Positions 1 through 12,053 of a DNA stretch of 64,000 nt are shown piece by piece. A model generated the notes under the pieces. It saw only the letters and a program-made list of their open reading frames with translations. It was not told the origin of the DNA and did not search any database. Source of the DNA: Ananas comosus (taxonomy: Eukaryota > Streptophyta > Magnoliopsida > Poales > Bromeliaceae); the NCBI RefSeq assembly GCF_001540865.1, contig NC_033642.1, forward strand, positions 4,417,769 to 4,481,768. The letters run 5' to 3'. The position numbers were made by a program, and so were the translations under genes. How positions within the stretch are numbered: position 1 is the stretch's first letter; each line of letters opens with the position of its first letter.

Positions 1-1017
1 GTTAGCCTACGCGACTTATGTTCGCTCGTGCGGTATCGAGAAGCCTACGGGGTCGAGTGGGACAGACACATTCCAAGAGTAGGGATGTCGGGCTACCACA
101 GACACTTAGGCGGCACAAGCTGGACTACCTTGGGTAGGTCCTTAATTGGGAATGGAAAACGACATGGTGTCGAGTGGGTTTTAATCACTACTAGATAGGC
201 TTAGTAGTTGGATTATTTGATATGCTCATGACATAGCATCGGGACATATAGTATACTTGCTTGTTTTAATTATTCTATCGTAGTATACTTGGTTGTTTTG
301 ATAGAGCTTATTTCCTATGCATTGACATACTGCATCGAGATGCTTACTTGTCGGTTACGATTGGGACTTAATAGTCATGCTTTGGACATACTTACCATGA
401 TAGAGTAGATGTACTATACTTTGACATCCTGTTTACTTGAGATATAGTGGTTTAGCACTTCAATTATGCTTTCGTATTGCTATTACTATTACTCTTATTA
501 TTGCTTCTAGTACTTACCCTTTTCTTTTGGGGCCTAGTGGTGCAATGGGCTACGGTCAGTAATTGCCCACTGGGAACTATAAATTATAGTTCTCACGCCC
601 TCTTTTTCTCGATGTTTTTCAGAGCCTTCCACGCAGGGTGAGGCCAGGGATCGCGGGAAGGGAGTTGCTTCGAGCTAGCTTCCTTCGAGAACGAGTTGCT
701 AGGTGGTCCACCTCTCGATTTATGTTTTATTTTGCGAGAGGTTGAGAGTTTTACCAGTGTACTAGAGACCACCATTTTTGTACTTTTGAGACAGATTGTG
801 TACTACTTATGGTTTCTTTCCTTGTCTAGTTACACTTCTTTTACTCTGGTTTAGATGATAGAACTGTATTCGCTCTGATATCACTAGTTGTTATCATTCT
901 ATTTGTTCTATTTCTTGCTTTTACTTCCGCTTGTATTGTAGACGCCTTATATGTGTAGACATATGGCGGGTCTGGGCACACTACCGGGAGGGCCCCTGCC
1001 GGTCCCGAGGCGTGACA
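1..1017 (+). mobile_element. LTR, 3' part (cut by window edge)
   Basis: The sequence from base 1 matches the 3' third of the complete LTR at 30054-32706: both carry the GTTAGCCTACGCGACTT block, the palindromic hairpin (here 574-592, GAACTATAAATTATAGTTC) and the terminal GCGTGACA, here ending at 1017. It lies just 24 bp from the zinc-knuckle codons of the minus-strand gag, so it appears to have inserted into that gag. The bases after it (AAAAC, 1018-1022) should be one copy of the target duplication; the other copy is outside the window. Seen directly: end motif and homology. Inferred: solo LTR rather than the 3' LTR of a full element. Confidence 0.8.
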
Positions 1018-1040
1018 AAACACCTCCCTCCCCGCTGTGG

Positions 1041-1271
1041 GCACTGCGGTGGAATATGGGGGCCACCACAGATCACACACTGGGGAGGTCGGTATCGATC
1101 AGATCCTCCTCGCTGTGCTGCCGAGCCGCGCCCACGCTGCTTGCTCCTAGGGTGCTTCGGCGGCCTCCTAAAGTGCGTCTGACTCGCACCCTCAGCCGCG
1201 GGCCTATTGCCCCTTACTCTTGTCCATGCCTTCTCTCCGCTCTTGCACATCTGCCGCGCTGCTCTCCACAA
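1041..1271 (-). pseudogene. gag C-terminal piece with zinc knuckle
   Basis: A basic stretch rich in Arg, Pro and Gln leads to a CCHC knuckle with spacing C-x2-C-x3-H-x4-C (Cys codons between about 1079 and 1041; residues CVICGGPH then IPPQC). That one-shorter spacing is common in the nucleocapsid of plant chromoviruses of the Tekay/Del type (family knowledge). It is in a different frame from the gag core, which ends at 1204, so a frameshift lies at 1204-1271. The open frame runs on into the LTR at 1017, where the residues are no longer gag. Role when intact: binding and packaging of element RNA. Confidence 0.7.
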
Positions 1272-2016
1272 TGAGCGCGCGATTCACCACCTCCCGGTAG
1301 GTTTGGAGGTTAGAGGATTGCACAAACCGGAAGATAGACGGTCGCAATCCTCGCTCGAAGATGCGGGCCTTGTCCTCGTCGTCCCGCACAATGAAAGGCA
1401 AGCAGTGTAGAAGCCGAGAAAACTCCCTCTCAAACTCAGCTACGGTCCGGTCTCCCTGGCGCAAGTTGCACAAGTCCTGCTCCATCTTCCTCTTGACACT
1501 GTCAGGGAAGTAGTGCGGCAAAAGAAGCTCCTTGAACTTCTTCCAAGAGATAGCCGCCAAGTCCGTGCTGGGGTTCTCCTGAATGTCCAACCACCAGTGG
1601 TAGGCCTCGCCGTCCAAGTGGTGTGTGCCGAGCCAAACTCGATCCCTCTCCTCCACGAAGGTGTCACGGAATAGCTTCTCAATGTGCATTAACCACTTCT
1701 CCACGATCCAGTGGTCGACCTTCTCTCCGTCGAAAATCCAGGGACTGCACCTCCTGAACTCATTGAGGCGATCCATGAGCCGGTCCCGCTCTGCTCCCTC
1801 AACTAATGCGGGAAAAAGTGCCCCCGCCCGAGGCACCTGAGCTGGTGGTGCCACGACAACCTCCTCCCGAGGTGCGACCGCAGGTGTCGTCCGAGATGTG
1901 TCGTGGACGGGGGACGACCCCCTAGGTGCGACCACATCCACAGGCGCGGGTGGTGTAGGAATCTGAGCCTCCCAAACCACCGCATGCTGCAGTAAAAGGT
2001 CCTCCAGGCGCTTCAT
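1204..2016 (-). pseudogene. gag core (Retrotrans_gag domain)
   Basis: An open frame of 270 codons. After a Pro/Val-rich first 90 residues come the features of the plant gypsy capsid domain: an aromatic-rich segment near residues 90-145 (FRRCSPWIFDGEKVDHWI, then EAYHWW), the block KKFKELLLPHYFPDSV near 160-175, and LRQGDRTVAEFEREFSRLL near 185-205. The frame ends at 1204 shortly after the domain and the zinc knuckle continues in another frame; the N-terminus lies in a third frame at 2013-2210. The product would form the virus-like particle core. As it stands it is a broken, probably non-functional copy. Domain assignment is firm; the exact native start is not. Confidence 0.85.
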
Positions 2017-2210
2017 CCACGCCTCCTGTCGCGCGCTGCCTCTGTCTGCTGTCGCGCCGCCTCCACCTGCTGAGTCACCAAGTCGGTGAGGGCCGTAAGC
2101 TGGCTCCTCAACTCACGGACCTCGCCGGATCCGGAGGTAGCGGAGGTCTCGACCTTCTCAAGGTGTGCCGCATTATCCGCTCCAGCAGATTGAGAGCGTG
2201 TTATCAGCAT
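2013..2210 (-). pseudogene. gag N-terminal piece, coiled-coil-like
   Basis: A 65-codon frame directly upstream of the gag core in a different frame, overlapping it by four bases (ATG/stop overlap at 2013-2016). It starts MLITRSQSAGADN and continues with a Gln/Glu/Ala-rich helix (VRELRSQLTALTDLVTQQVE) that could form a coiled coil, as expected just after the leader of a gypsy gag. The most likely reading is one original gag frame broken by an indel near 2015; an alternative of two overlapping native frames is less likely because the core lacks a natural N-terminus. Confidence 0.6.
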
Positions 2211-2531
2211 TTCACTACAACATCATAAAAGCGCAAGTTAATAAAACCCACGCTATCGAATCCCCGCTCAAGTAGATAATACCCAAATCATGCGAAAGTA
2301 AGGAAGTGTCCTTCACTACTAACTCCCGATGTTACGTTGTCAGCCGCCAACGTAACCCTCCGCGAAGTTAGAAGCCATACACTTCGATTAAACTCCAACT
2401 TTTTAGAGTTATATTAAAACCCAATCGTGATACTTTCGCTTACAAGTCAAATAGACCTCGTCTCTCACGAGCCTATTTCCTATAGTCCAACCGGCCTAAG
2501 GTTTGCTAGGTCCACTAAGACTCAACCCTAG

Positions 2532-2543
2532 GCTCTGATACCA
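2532..2543 (-). promoter_or_regulatory. primer binding site (initiator Met tRNA)
   Basis: On the minus strand this reads TGGTATCAGAGC, the 12-nt complement of the 3' end of plant initiator methionine tRNA, 8 bases from the LTR edge at 2552. It primes minus-strand DNA synthesis and fixes the orientation and 5' end of the element. Confidence 0.92.
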
Positions 2544-2551
2544 AAATAATC

Positions 2552-5500
2552 TGTCACGCCCCGGGACCCAGCGGAAGCCCACCCGGCATGTGTCCAGACC
2601 CGCCATATGTTTAAAACATATAAGGCGTCTACAATAAAACGGTAAATAAAGCAATGATAAAAGAACATTTAGGAGTATCAGAGCAAAGTGCAACTAGATT
2701 CTACAATAGAGAAATAAACAAAAGGCTAAAATCCACTAAGAAAGGACCATACAGTAGTACAACGAAACCCAAATACAAGTGCTAAGAGTAAAACAATGGT
2801 TCTCTCTATACATAGGAACAAAACTCTCCCTCACCAAAACACAAAAGAGAGTAAACCACTGTAACATACCGGATTTTAATTTAAAAGTAAAAATAAATAA
2901 AGATAGTGTGAGATACTATTTTTATTGGATTTAGAGAAATAAAATATAAGTCGGAGACGACTTGTGCTGAAATCGGAACGAAAACAGAAGATATCTGTAC
3001 CTGAGCTGCTAAACTGAAATTAAATTGTGTATTGTCGAGGGGACTATTGTGTAACAAAAGGAGTTGTCTTCTTCCTCCCTCTCCCACAGCCGAACACACC
3101 ACACACCACACACGCACACATAGTGAGGAGAGAGAAACTCCCCTTTCTCTCTCTAGATATCTCCCTCATCTCTCTAGATCTCTCTCTAAAAATTTGAGGG
3201 TTGGTGAAGAGAAAGCTTGGGAACTCGTTGGGAGCATCGGATCGGGCCTTCGTGCGCCCGGTTGAGCGGCGTGCCTCCGTCTCGACGTTCACGTTTTGGT
3301 AAGCTTTTGGGATTTGGCTTAATCCTTATTGCTTAGTATTCCAGTAGCCTCTAATGTGTTGTTAGCATGTTAAATCTATTTAATTTGGGTTATTTGGAGC
3401 ATGTGTAGAGGCAAGGTTTAAAATGGTGAATTTCTAGGGTTTAAATTATATGCTATAGAATTGGATTTAGAGGAACCCTTAGATGCTAAATGGATGACTA
3501 TTGCATGAATTAAGAGGTTATGTGATGATTTCTTACAATAGTGCATCTTAGGGCTCAAAAATAGAGTTTTGCTTTGTGTTTGGGTTTGATCTAAATTAAC
3601 CATATACAAACCTAATTGCTAGGTATACGAACGCGTTGGCGAAGTCGGTTCGGCGATTCGTCGAGCCGGTGCGAAGATATTGAAGAAACAGACGTTTCGG
3701 CTTCGTTTCCGCCTAGAGGGCCGAGACGACGTCCATAAATCACAAGAATGGATCCGGAGCATCGTGGCATCAAGTTATAGACCTTAAATTTTCGGATTGT
3801 GGATTGGTGGCCGTTTGGTGGCCGTTTGGTGGTCGAGTGTGAGTTCGAGCAGAACCGGGCGGCGGGTGCCGCGGGAGGCCGATTGCAAATGACTACAAGC
3901 AATCGGAACGCGATAACAGGTGGATTGTGCTTTACCGAAGTGATTAGATCACTTCCATGTCAAAGTGAAGTGTGGTTCATAATTGATGCATATAGTGGTA
4001 GTTAATTGTGGACATGAATGCATGTGATTGATACTAGTTGAAAACATAAGATATATACTACATGTATTGACTACCATTGGAGAACTAAAGGATAGATGCA
4101 TGTTGACATATTGTTAGTATATGTTAGAGGTAATATGCATGTTAACATTATGGAAATATGCTAGTTGGTATATATATATAGACATATTGTGGAATATGAT
4201 AAATGGAATATGCATGTTGACATTGTGGAGTATGCTAGATGAAATTATCCATGTTGGCAAGTTGTAAAATGTGCTAAAAGGTATATGCATGTGCAATTGT
4301 GACATTGTGGCATTTGACATAACAATGAGAACTTAGAAACAAAGTGACATGTTGACATAAATGTAGATAGTGGCATTGATGAGTCTTGAATACTAGTGTT
4401 ACAATAGTGACATCAATGGGACAAGAATGCTAGATTACAAGTGTGGCATTAATGAGCACTTAGTGTGGCATGAAAATGAGTATAAAGAACAAGTGATGAA
4501 CTTGAACAAGTAAATGACATAGAAGAGTGGCATTTGGAACTAGTGTAGTAGGACACTTGGGACATTATTGTTGAGCTTGGTATTTATCCCGGTTTGATTA
4601 CCACTAGTTGGTAGGGTATCCCCGGGCTAGAGGATTGGATCATACTCACATAGTCTATTCTTAGCTTGGCGGGGGTCGCTCCCCTCAAGCAGTGCACTCC
4701 GGAGTTGTCATACGAGGGGCTAACGTACTTGCCCATGGACTAACGTACTTGTCCAGCAGACGGTCCCTCGGGTGGTTCGAGTCCTCCGATTTAGAGGGAT
4801 TTGGTTAGTGAGGTTTGGAACCCGGCGGGAGGAAGCTAAGGGCCCGACGGGTTAGCCATCAGATTGAGTAATAAAATTGGCAAGTTGTTGGTTGAGACGA
4901 AACCTACGGGTTAGCCAAAAGGACCCAGAATTGAAAAGTGGATCTTGTATTCATCATGAATTTACTCAAGACCGAGTCGAGTGGCATAGTTGGCTAAGGT
5001 AAGTGTAACCTTTGGAAAGAATGATAAATGAGTAAAGTGTGGTTAAGAATAAAGAGTAAAGAATGGCAAGTGATAAAGAATTGCTAATAATATAAAGAAT
5101 GGTAAATGATAGAGAGTAGAATCAATTAATCTACTTGCATGAGTTGCATGATTTGCATATTGCATATTGTGAGGTATGAACATGATAATTGTTAGTTGCA
5201 TAAATTATATATCTGTAGATATTTGTTGGACTAATATGTTGCAGTGCCTCATTTGGACCTGGTGGGTTGAGCTTTTTCCTTGGGTGGCCGTACCCACTGG
5301 AAACTATGGACAATAGTTCTCACCCCCGTATTGTTTTTGGGGGTAGAGGTTCGCACGTGAGCGGTGCGGCGGGCCGAGGCGAGGGCGTAGCTCCATAGTT
5401 AGCGCCCTACCACCGAGACCAGAGATAGCGGTACCCTGAGTCAGCTACTTAGGGATTGTAAGAAAGAAAAGAACCAAGTTGTAATAATTATGTTAAAGTT

Positions 5501-7926
5501 GGATTGTATGTGGAAGTTAAAAAGAGTTAAAAGAGTATGAAAAGTGTAATATGTGATGTAAAATGTAATATGTGAGTTGAATGCATGTAATAACTTAGTT
5601 GTTTATGTTTTCGATACTTTCCTTATGAAATCTATGCTTGTATGTTGTTCCTGGTTGGAATCTCGCGCATTGTATGGATTGTGATGCCTTGGATGTACAG
5701 GGGAGACTCTGTCCGCGGTACAGGAAAAATCCTGTCCGTTCGATGGTCTGTTGGCGTACCCGAAACCCACCAAATAGGCGGGCTCGGGGCGTGACAACCA
5801 CCTAGGAGCAAAAGCAAGCTCCGCTATCTAGCTACGCGACCCCTTTGCCGCAATCCTGTGCCTCCACCGATGCTGAAGGCTCTGAAAGAAAACCATAAAA
5901 CAGGGAGCGTGAGAACTATTAAATAATAGTTCCCAGTGGGCAATTACTGACTTCAGTGAAAAGCGCCACCAGGCCCGAAATCTAAGCAGGTAAGTGCGAA
6001 TAAATAAGCAATATGAATAACAAGTATTTAAACATGAATACTTACTATACCATGATGTCTCTACTTAGCATGAATTTGCATAAGTATGATGCTATTCTAA
6101 CATGTATATGCATGAATATACAACCAACATGATAATCCCAATGTAATCAATAAGATGTCATTGTTTACTATTCTAATCAATGTCCACTTGGCATGTTATA
6201 TCACTAGAATCCCAATCCTGTAGGACCTACCCGTAGGTAGTCCGGCCTGCACCGTGCCTAATGGCCCGGTGGTAGTCAACATCCCCACTCTAGGAATGAG
6301 CCTCCCCCACGGCATCCCATTTCGGCGCCCAATCCTGCACGGGCGAGCATGTGTCGCGATGGCTATCTCCGGAGTGCCGGCTTGTGGGGAGTGACCCTCA
6401 CAAGCATGTGCGAATGAACACAATGGCAAGCAAGCGTAAAAGTCCGTCTCAAGTCCCAAGTCATCATGTCTAAAATATGGAATGTAGCGAACGTCTCAAT
6501 GGCCTATCACTATGTCATCATGTCTAAAACATGGAATATAGTCGATGTCACAATGGCCTATCACTATGTCTCTACGTTACAGTTTAACAGTTTACTAGTT
6601 CGGTGCCCCTTTATGGCACTTTTGTTCACTTTGTCCAAACATGAGTTAGGAGTTCAAGAGTACACAATGCTAGTTCTTTTCATCATATGAGACATGTTTC
6701 CAATCCACAAGAAAGAATACTACTCACATGCATGTATAATCCACATAAGGCTCTACTATATAGAGTTGAATTTTCATGATACATAACGCATGCATTTTAA
6801 GAATTCTAAATTCATATAAATCCCATCTAGCATGAATATGCATGCGATACGAGGAAACGAAAACTTTTAACCACTTAGGAGAAGATTTCTCCTATTCCAA
6901 TGAAGCCAAACCCACCGTGACTCTCGCAACCCTTCGTTCAAGCCGACGAAGGTGATCACTACTCTCCTAGTACCCTAAAGGTAAGAAAAAGAGAGGTACA
7001 CGAACGTTACAAACAACCCATTGCTCAAACATTAAGCAACTCAAGAAAAATGGTGAAAACTCACCGAATGCGAAGAAACCTCGATCTCCAAAAGGGAGTT
7101 AAAGGCCCTCTAATCCAACCTAAATAAAGATTCTAAACCAATCAATTTGGTTCCAAAAGCCTCAAATCCAAAATCCCCAAAATAAACCCTAATTTCCAAT
7201 TCTAGGGTTTCATTTAGTAGAATCTACCAAAACAATAATCAAAGAGGGGATTAAGCCTACCAACCTCAAATGAAGCTCCCAACAAGGCTTCAAGTCCTCC
7301 AAGGTTGAAGATCTTCCTCCAAAAGAGCTCTAACAAAAGCTTCAAGCTTCTTCCATGGTGGAATCCCAATAAGAAGCAAGAAAAAGTAAAGAGGAGGAGA
7401 TCAAAACTAGCTAAAACCCATCAAAAATGGAGAAGAAATCAATGGGGAGAGTGCTCACCTTGTTCTCCACTGGTTAGGGCTCAAAAGAGCTCTCTAAGAT
7501 GGCTGGGGTGGTATATATAGAGTTGCAACAATTGCAAAAACAACCCCCAACAAAAACAGCCCTCACTGCCAAGTGTACCAGTATACGGGAAAGTGTACCG
7601 GTACAAACCCAGTGTACACGCGAACCCGAGGCTCGGGTTGGCAGAAAATCCCATTTGTACCGGTACAAACATCAAGGTGTAACCGGTACACTTTCTATAC
7701 CGGTACAACCATCAAGATGTACCGGTACACAGCCCAGCAAACTGCAACCCGAGAGCAGCCTAAGTCCATCCCTTTGGTGACCTTAGCGCTACTTTAAATG
7801 CTTCAATTCTCGGAATATGAGCCATAGGTCGGAACACTGTCAACGACCCTCCAGAATATCTGGAAAAACTCGGAACACTGATCAAACACTCGAACCTCGC
7901 AATTTGCAAAGGTCCAGTGTGTTACA
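2552..7926 (-). mobile_element. 5' LTR of the gag element, interrupted by a nested LTR
   Basis: On the plus strand it starts TGTCACGCCCCGGG at 2552 and ends CAGTGTGTTACA at 7926, i.e. TGTAACACACTG...GTGACA on its own strand. The middle is occupied by the opposite-strand LTR 2860-5796; the flanking pieces 2552-2859 and 5802-7926 join with a duplicated ACCAC and give about 2.4 kb. Landmarks: hairpin GAACTATT...AATAGTTC at 5913-5932; conserved CTCCGGAGT box near 6367; five ACCGGT-centred palindromes, mostly TGTACCGGTACA, at about 7585-7735; a TATA-like TATATATA at 7510-7517 (minus strand). No open frame here is convincing. Confidence 0.85.
2860..5796 (+). mobile_element. nested solo LTR with perfect target duplication
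   Basis: Starts TGTAACATACCGG at 2860 and ends GGGGCGTGACA at 5796 (2937 bp). It is flanked by identical ACCAC at 2855-2859 and 5797-5801, and removing it rejoins the surrounding minus-strand LTR. Contains a CT-rich tract (3130-3190), a block around 3640-3980 shared with 41290-41470 and with the reverse strand of 44320-44640, an ACTCCGGAGT box at 4696-4705, a hairpin near 5301-5319 and a second small inverted repeat ACAGG...CCTGT at 5720-5735. Confidence 0.9.
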
Positions 7927-8124
7927 CTATCTCATGCATCAGCTCAAATAACTATAATAAATATATAATATAATTCAATCATACAAAGACTGACTCAACT
8001 TTTCGGTCAAGTCTGCGCTAGCTTGTCCCAACCACTAGCATTGCCAAGGTTGAGGCCCGCTGCAAGAGGCTACTATCTGTCTGTCTACATGTTTGGTCTA
8101 TGCCAATGCTACATCTTTGAAGGG
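7927..8124. other. unassigned sequence left of solo LTR
   Basis: No coding potential and no repeat that I recognise. It continues after the solo LTR 8125-10733 at 10739, as shown by the AAGGG duplication. Confidence 0.5.
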
Positions 8125-10733
8125 TGTAATATACCGAGAATTCAGGAAATAAATATCGAACTTTAGTCAAATTGACCAAAGTGCGAGGACGGTACACTTC
8201 GGAAAGTCCGAAGGTGTTAAAATGATCAAAAGTGCGTTATGAGAGGTTTTTGAGAGCTAGAGAATCAAAAATCTGCAAACTGCAGTTTTGAGCTCTTGGG
8301 GACCGGTCCGTGAAGGAGAGACCTGTGCACGAATGCGTGAAAACTGAGAAAGCTGAAAAATCGGCTAAGTCCCTGAGATTAGGCTCTCGGGAACCGGTCC
8401 CTACTGGAGAGACCGGTCCCCAAGAGACCGGTCCCCCCAAAGAGAGACCGGTCGCATTGCGCGGGAGCCCTGGCTGCCCTCAGGGAGGAGCTTCGTGAAC
8501 CGGTCCCTGGTCGGGGAGACCGGTCCCCGCACACGAAATCTGCCCAGTTTGGGCTGTTTAATAAAATGGAAGTTGAGGGGTTTATTTGCAATTATGCAAC
8601 CGAATAGTTATGTAGAGGGCAATGAGGGCTTTTTCTCTCATTTCTCACCCTCTCACACTCTCTCCTCTCTTTCTCTCTCTAGAAGACAAGAAGAGGAAGA
8701 GGAAGAAGAAGACAAAGTAAAGGAAGAAGAAGAAGAAGAAGGAGAAGGAGTAGAAGAAGACCAAGGAGTGGGGCATCCCCATCTTCTTCCTCTCTAGTGC
8801 TAGAAAGGAAAGCTTTGAGGTAAGCTTTGGTCCTTCTTATAATAAAACCCTAGAAATGGTTTTGATGGAACCCTTAGAGTATTTGAAGCTTTTTCTTGCT
8901 TCTTTTTTAGATCAAACCATGGAAATGGAGTGTATAGTGATGCTTAGAGGTGAGCTTCAACCTCCTCTCATGGTGGAACCCTAAATAGGGTTTTGATTTG
9001 TCTAAGAATGGTTTTATGGACTTCCTAGTGTAGAGTGAAGCTTCTTTTACTTCCTAATGAGATCAAACCCTAGGTTTGATATATGCTATGGAGCTAGGGC
9101 ACCCAAATTGGGGCTTTTGCTCGTGATGTTTCTAAAGTGCAATTGACCCTCTAGAAACCTAATTGGGGGTATTTCCGACACGTTGGTGCGCTCGGATTAA
9201 CGTTACGAAAAGCCGATGTAAAGTTATGGCCAAATAAGCCTAATTTGGCTTCGTTAACTCGCAGGTAGCGAACCGGGTGTCTAAAAAATCCTAAGAAAAT
9301 CATCGGAGCACCTTTGAGAACCTACGAGGTGGGTGGTGCTATCCAAACTCGTTGAACTTCCTTCTATGCCTAATGTGTCATTCAATTGAGCATGTGTTGT
9401 ATACATTGTTACATGCATTATAGGGTAGATGTGATGATATACATGTGAATGTTGCATGATGTCAGTACACGTGCTATTTGATATGTTTGAGAGCAAATTA
9501 ACCCTATATGTATGCATGAGATGTAATGTGAGCACCCAATGAGTGGAAAGAACAAAGTGACACAATGAGACATAGATCGAGTGGCATTCGATAATGTAAA
9601 ATAATGTGACACTAGAGTTAGTGTGTGGCATTAAAGAGAAATGTGATGCAATGATAATGATTAGAGGCAAGTAAAGAAAATGAAAGTGGCATAAAGAACG
9701 AGTAAAGTTAGAGAGCAATGATTGCTAGAGTTAGCAAAATAAAGTGATGTAAAGGACACTAGAGTTAGTGTAAAGACAATGATTGAATTATATATATATC
9801 CTTAGAGTTAAGGATTGATCACACTTGCTATGAGTTCCGTGCTCGAGGGCGGTCGCTCCCCCTCGGGCGATGCGCTCCGGAGTTTTGCATCAAGGGTTGG
9901 AGTAAACCCAAGGACGGTCTTAGCGGGAGGAAGCTGAGGGCCCGCGATGATGGACTTAATGTGGGCAAGTTAATGTGGCGAAACCCCCGGGTTAGCCATG
10001 AGATTAAAGAACAAAGAACAAAGCTTAAAGAACAAAGAGTAAAGAACAGGAACTTGCATACTTGCATGATTTACGTTGAGCATATTTCCTGTTTTATTGT
10101 TCAGGCATATTAGCATCATGATTATAGTTTGGTTACTATTCTGCTTATCCTTTCTATTATGCCTGAGTTAGTCCTAGTGGGAAAGTCGGTGATGTTTGGG
10201 CTGAACCCACTGGGAACTTTGTTGTAGTTCTCACCCCACTATTCCACAGAGCCGGGACCGAGCGAGCCGGCGAGCGACCGCAGTAAAGGTATCGCACCTT
10301 AGTCAGAGGCCACCCGAGTTGGGTTACTTACATTTTGTTAGTAGTTTACCCCTTTTATCATCTTTGTATTTGATGATTTAAGATGCTAATGTATAAAACA
10401 AAGATGGAAAAGAATGTAATGTTTATTTTGAGCAAATGCGATGTGAAAAGAAATGATGCGAAGACTATGTAAAGAATTGTGAATGAAAGTGATAGATACT
10501 TGTATGTGATCAAAAAGAATCATAGTACTAGTTGAATGCTTAGTTTCCTATCTTTCACTCATGGCTATTGCTTACCCTTGTGTAAACCGTTTGTGTATGT
10601 TTCCGCTAGTGCACTTCTTGTTTGGAATTGTACATGTGATGAGCCTTGGGCGGACAGGAGAAACTCTGTCCGTTCGGCGTCTGTTTGACGTGCTCGGGCC
10701 GACCCAAATTAGTATCGGTCCCGGGGCGTGACA
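8125..10733 (+). mobile_element. solo LTR with perfect AAGGG target duplication
   Basis: TGTAATATACCGAG at 8125 to GGGGCGTGACA at 10733 (2609 bp), flanked by AAGGG at 8120-8124 and 10734-10738. There is no primer site after it and no polypurine tract before it, so it is a solo LTR left by recombination between two LTRs. Landmarks in order: seven ACCGGT palindromes between 8300 and 8525, CT-rich tract 8641-8690, GAA-rich tract 8690-8770, CTCCGGAG box near 9868, hairpin GAACT...AGTTC at 10214-10230, and hairpin CGGACAG...CTGTCCG at 10651-10672. Confidence 0.92.
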
Positions 10734-10738
10734 AAGGG

Positions 10739-11669
10739 TCACCTTGAAGGGCGTGAACCCTATACAACATACTATTAAGCTCAATGTGGCTCTACAGGCT
10801 ATAATCAATATAATGATCAAACAAATCACCATAGATACCCTATCACTGTGCCTCAAACATGATATACTATCCCACTGCTCTTAATACAATAATACTGTCG
10901 CAATGTTTTCAGCATAATCATAAAATGTCCACTGACTAACTTATCACAATGCTCATAATATCTAACAACATAATTATAGTCATTTAGTAAAAAATGATAG
11001 TAGGAACCCAAAATCTAAAGATAACTCAACCTATTGTCTATATAGTCTCTCCTAGAATCACAATCGCATATATACTAACATGTACTATAATTTAAAACTC
11101 GTATATCCACATACCAACATGCACCGTAGAGATTAAATAATAAATATATCATGTAGGTCACCCAACCGTGAAATATCAAATATCTATACACATATCATAC
11201 TGTCAAAATACCATAACATAGCACTCATAATCGTACATACATGTTCTCTTGCTATTAGCATCCTGACCACATAATTGAACGACCTCGTATGTCAACAATT
11301 AGACGACCTCATATGTCAATAATCAAACGAACCCCACAATCCATAAATTGCCATGACCAAAATACAACATCATGCACCATAATTTATCATGCTCAACAAA
11401 TATCCACATTTGATTGCTAACATAGTGATACCATAGAGAAGTTTATTACTCCAACAACAAGCATGCAACATAATAGATATAAACAGTAATATGTAATTTT
11501 CGACAACACGAAACCTACCTCAAGCGCTAATCCTAGGAAAACAATTAATGGACAACATATCACAAGGTGCTCTACTACAGTCTCATTGTCCATATAGCAG
11601 CCACAGCATGCAAAATTCGCTCGAAAATTTCCACAATAAAATTTGACAAAATCTGATCCCTAAATCACG
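10739..11669. other. unassigned AT-rich intergenic sequence
   Basis: Rich in CAT/ATA words, no open frame and no terminal repeats seen. It may be an old decayed LTR, but I cannot show it. Confidence 0.4.
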
Positions 11670-11935
11670 TAGGGCTGGTAATCCAGCTCGCCATTCGCGA
11701 GTCAGCTCGTGTTCGGCTCGAAATGAGCTCAAGACTGACTCTATCATTTAGTAAACGAGCCGAACACCAGCTAAATTTTTCAGCTCATTCAATAAACAAG
11801 TCAAACACGAGGTAGGATCAGCTCGCTCGTATTCGGCTCAATAACAGCTTGATTACATTTATTTTATATTAATATCATTTATAGATATATATTATATATA
11901 TATAAATATATAATTATATTTGTATATAAATAAAT
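11670..11935 (+). mobile_element. hAT-like MITE end with AGCTCG repeats (left-facing terminus)
   Basis: Starts TAGGGCTGGTAAT at 11670, followed by repeated AGCTCG/GGCTCG words and then an AT-rich stretch. The terminus TAGGGCTGT with AGCTCG repeats is typical of a widespread plant hAT-type MITE family (established pattern). The other terminus of this type in the window, at 14947, is inverted relative to it, but the 8 bp outside the two ends do not match, so they need not be one element. Confidence 0.5.
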
Positions 11936-12053
11936 AATACAAATTATTAATTTTGAATTTTTAGTCCAACTTAAAAACAAAGCCCATCTTATTTATAAAG
12001 AGGCCCACTTATATTTAGAATTTCAACCGTTGGATCAAAATCTAGAAGATAAT

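Larger units (their letters stand above)
1018..2551 (-). mobile_element. Ty3/gypsy internal region, 5' part (gag)
   Basis: Internal domain of a gypsy-type retrotransposon reading right to left: primer binding site next to the LTR at 2552, untranslated leader about 2531-2211, then gag in three pieces. It stops at 1017/1018, where another LTR begins, so protease, reverse transcriptase and integrase are not in the window. The arrangement LTR, iMet primer site, leader, gag is the normal 5' end of these elements. Confidence 0.85.

Noticed and set aside
8310..8498. Frames rich in Arg-Asp-Arg-Ser-Pro and Gly-Thr-Gly-Pro in the LTRs (also 21112-21525, 30248-30502, 34550-34768, 47634-48051, 59616-60053)
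   Set aside because: They are translations of the GACCGGTC palindrome arrays, appear on both strands and in several frames, and have no domain. Not genes.
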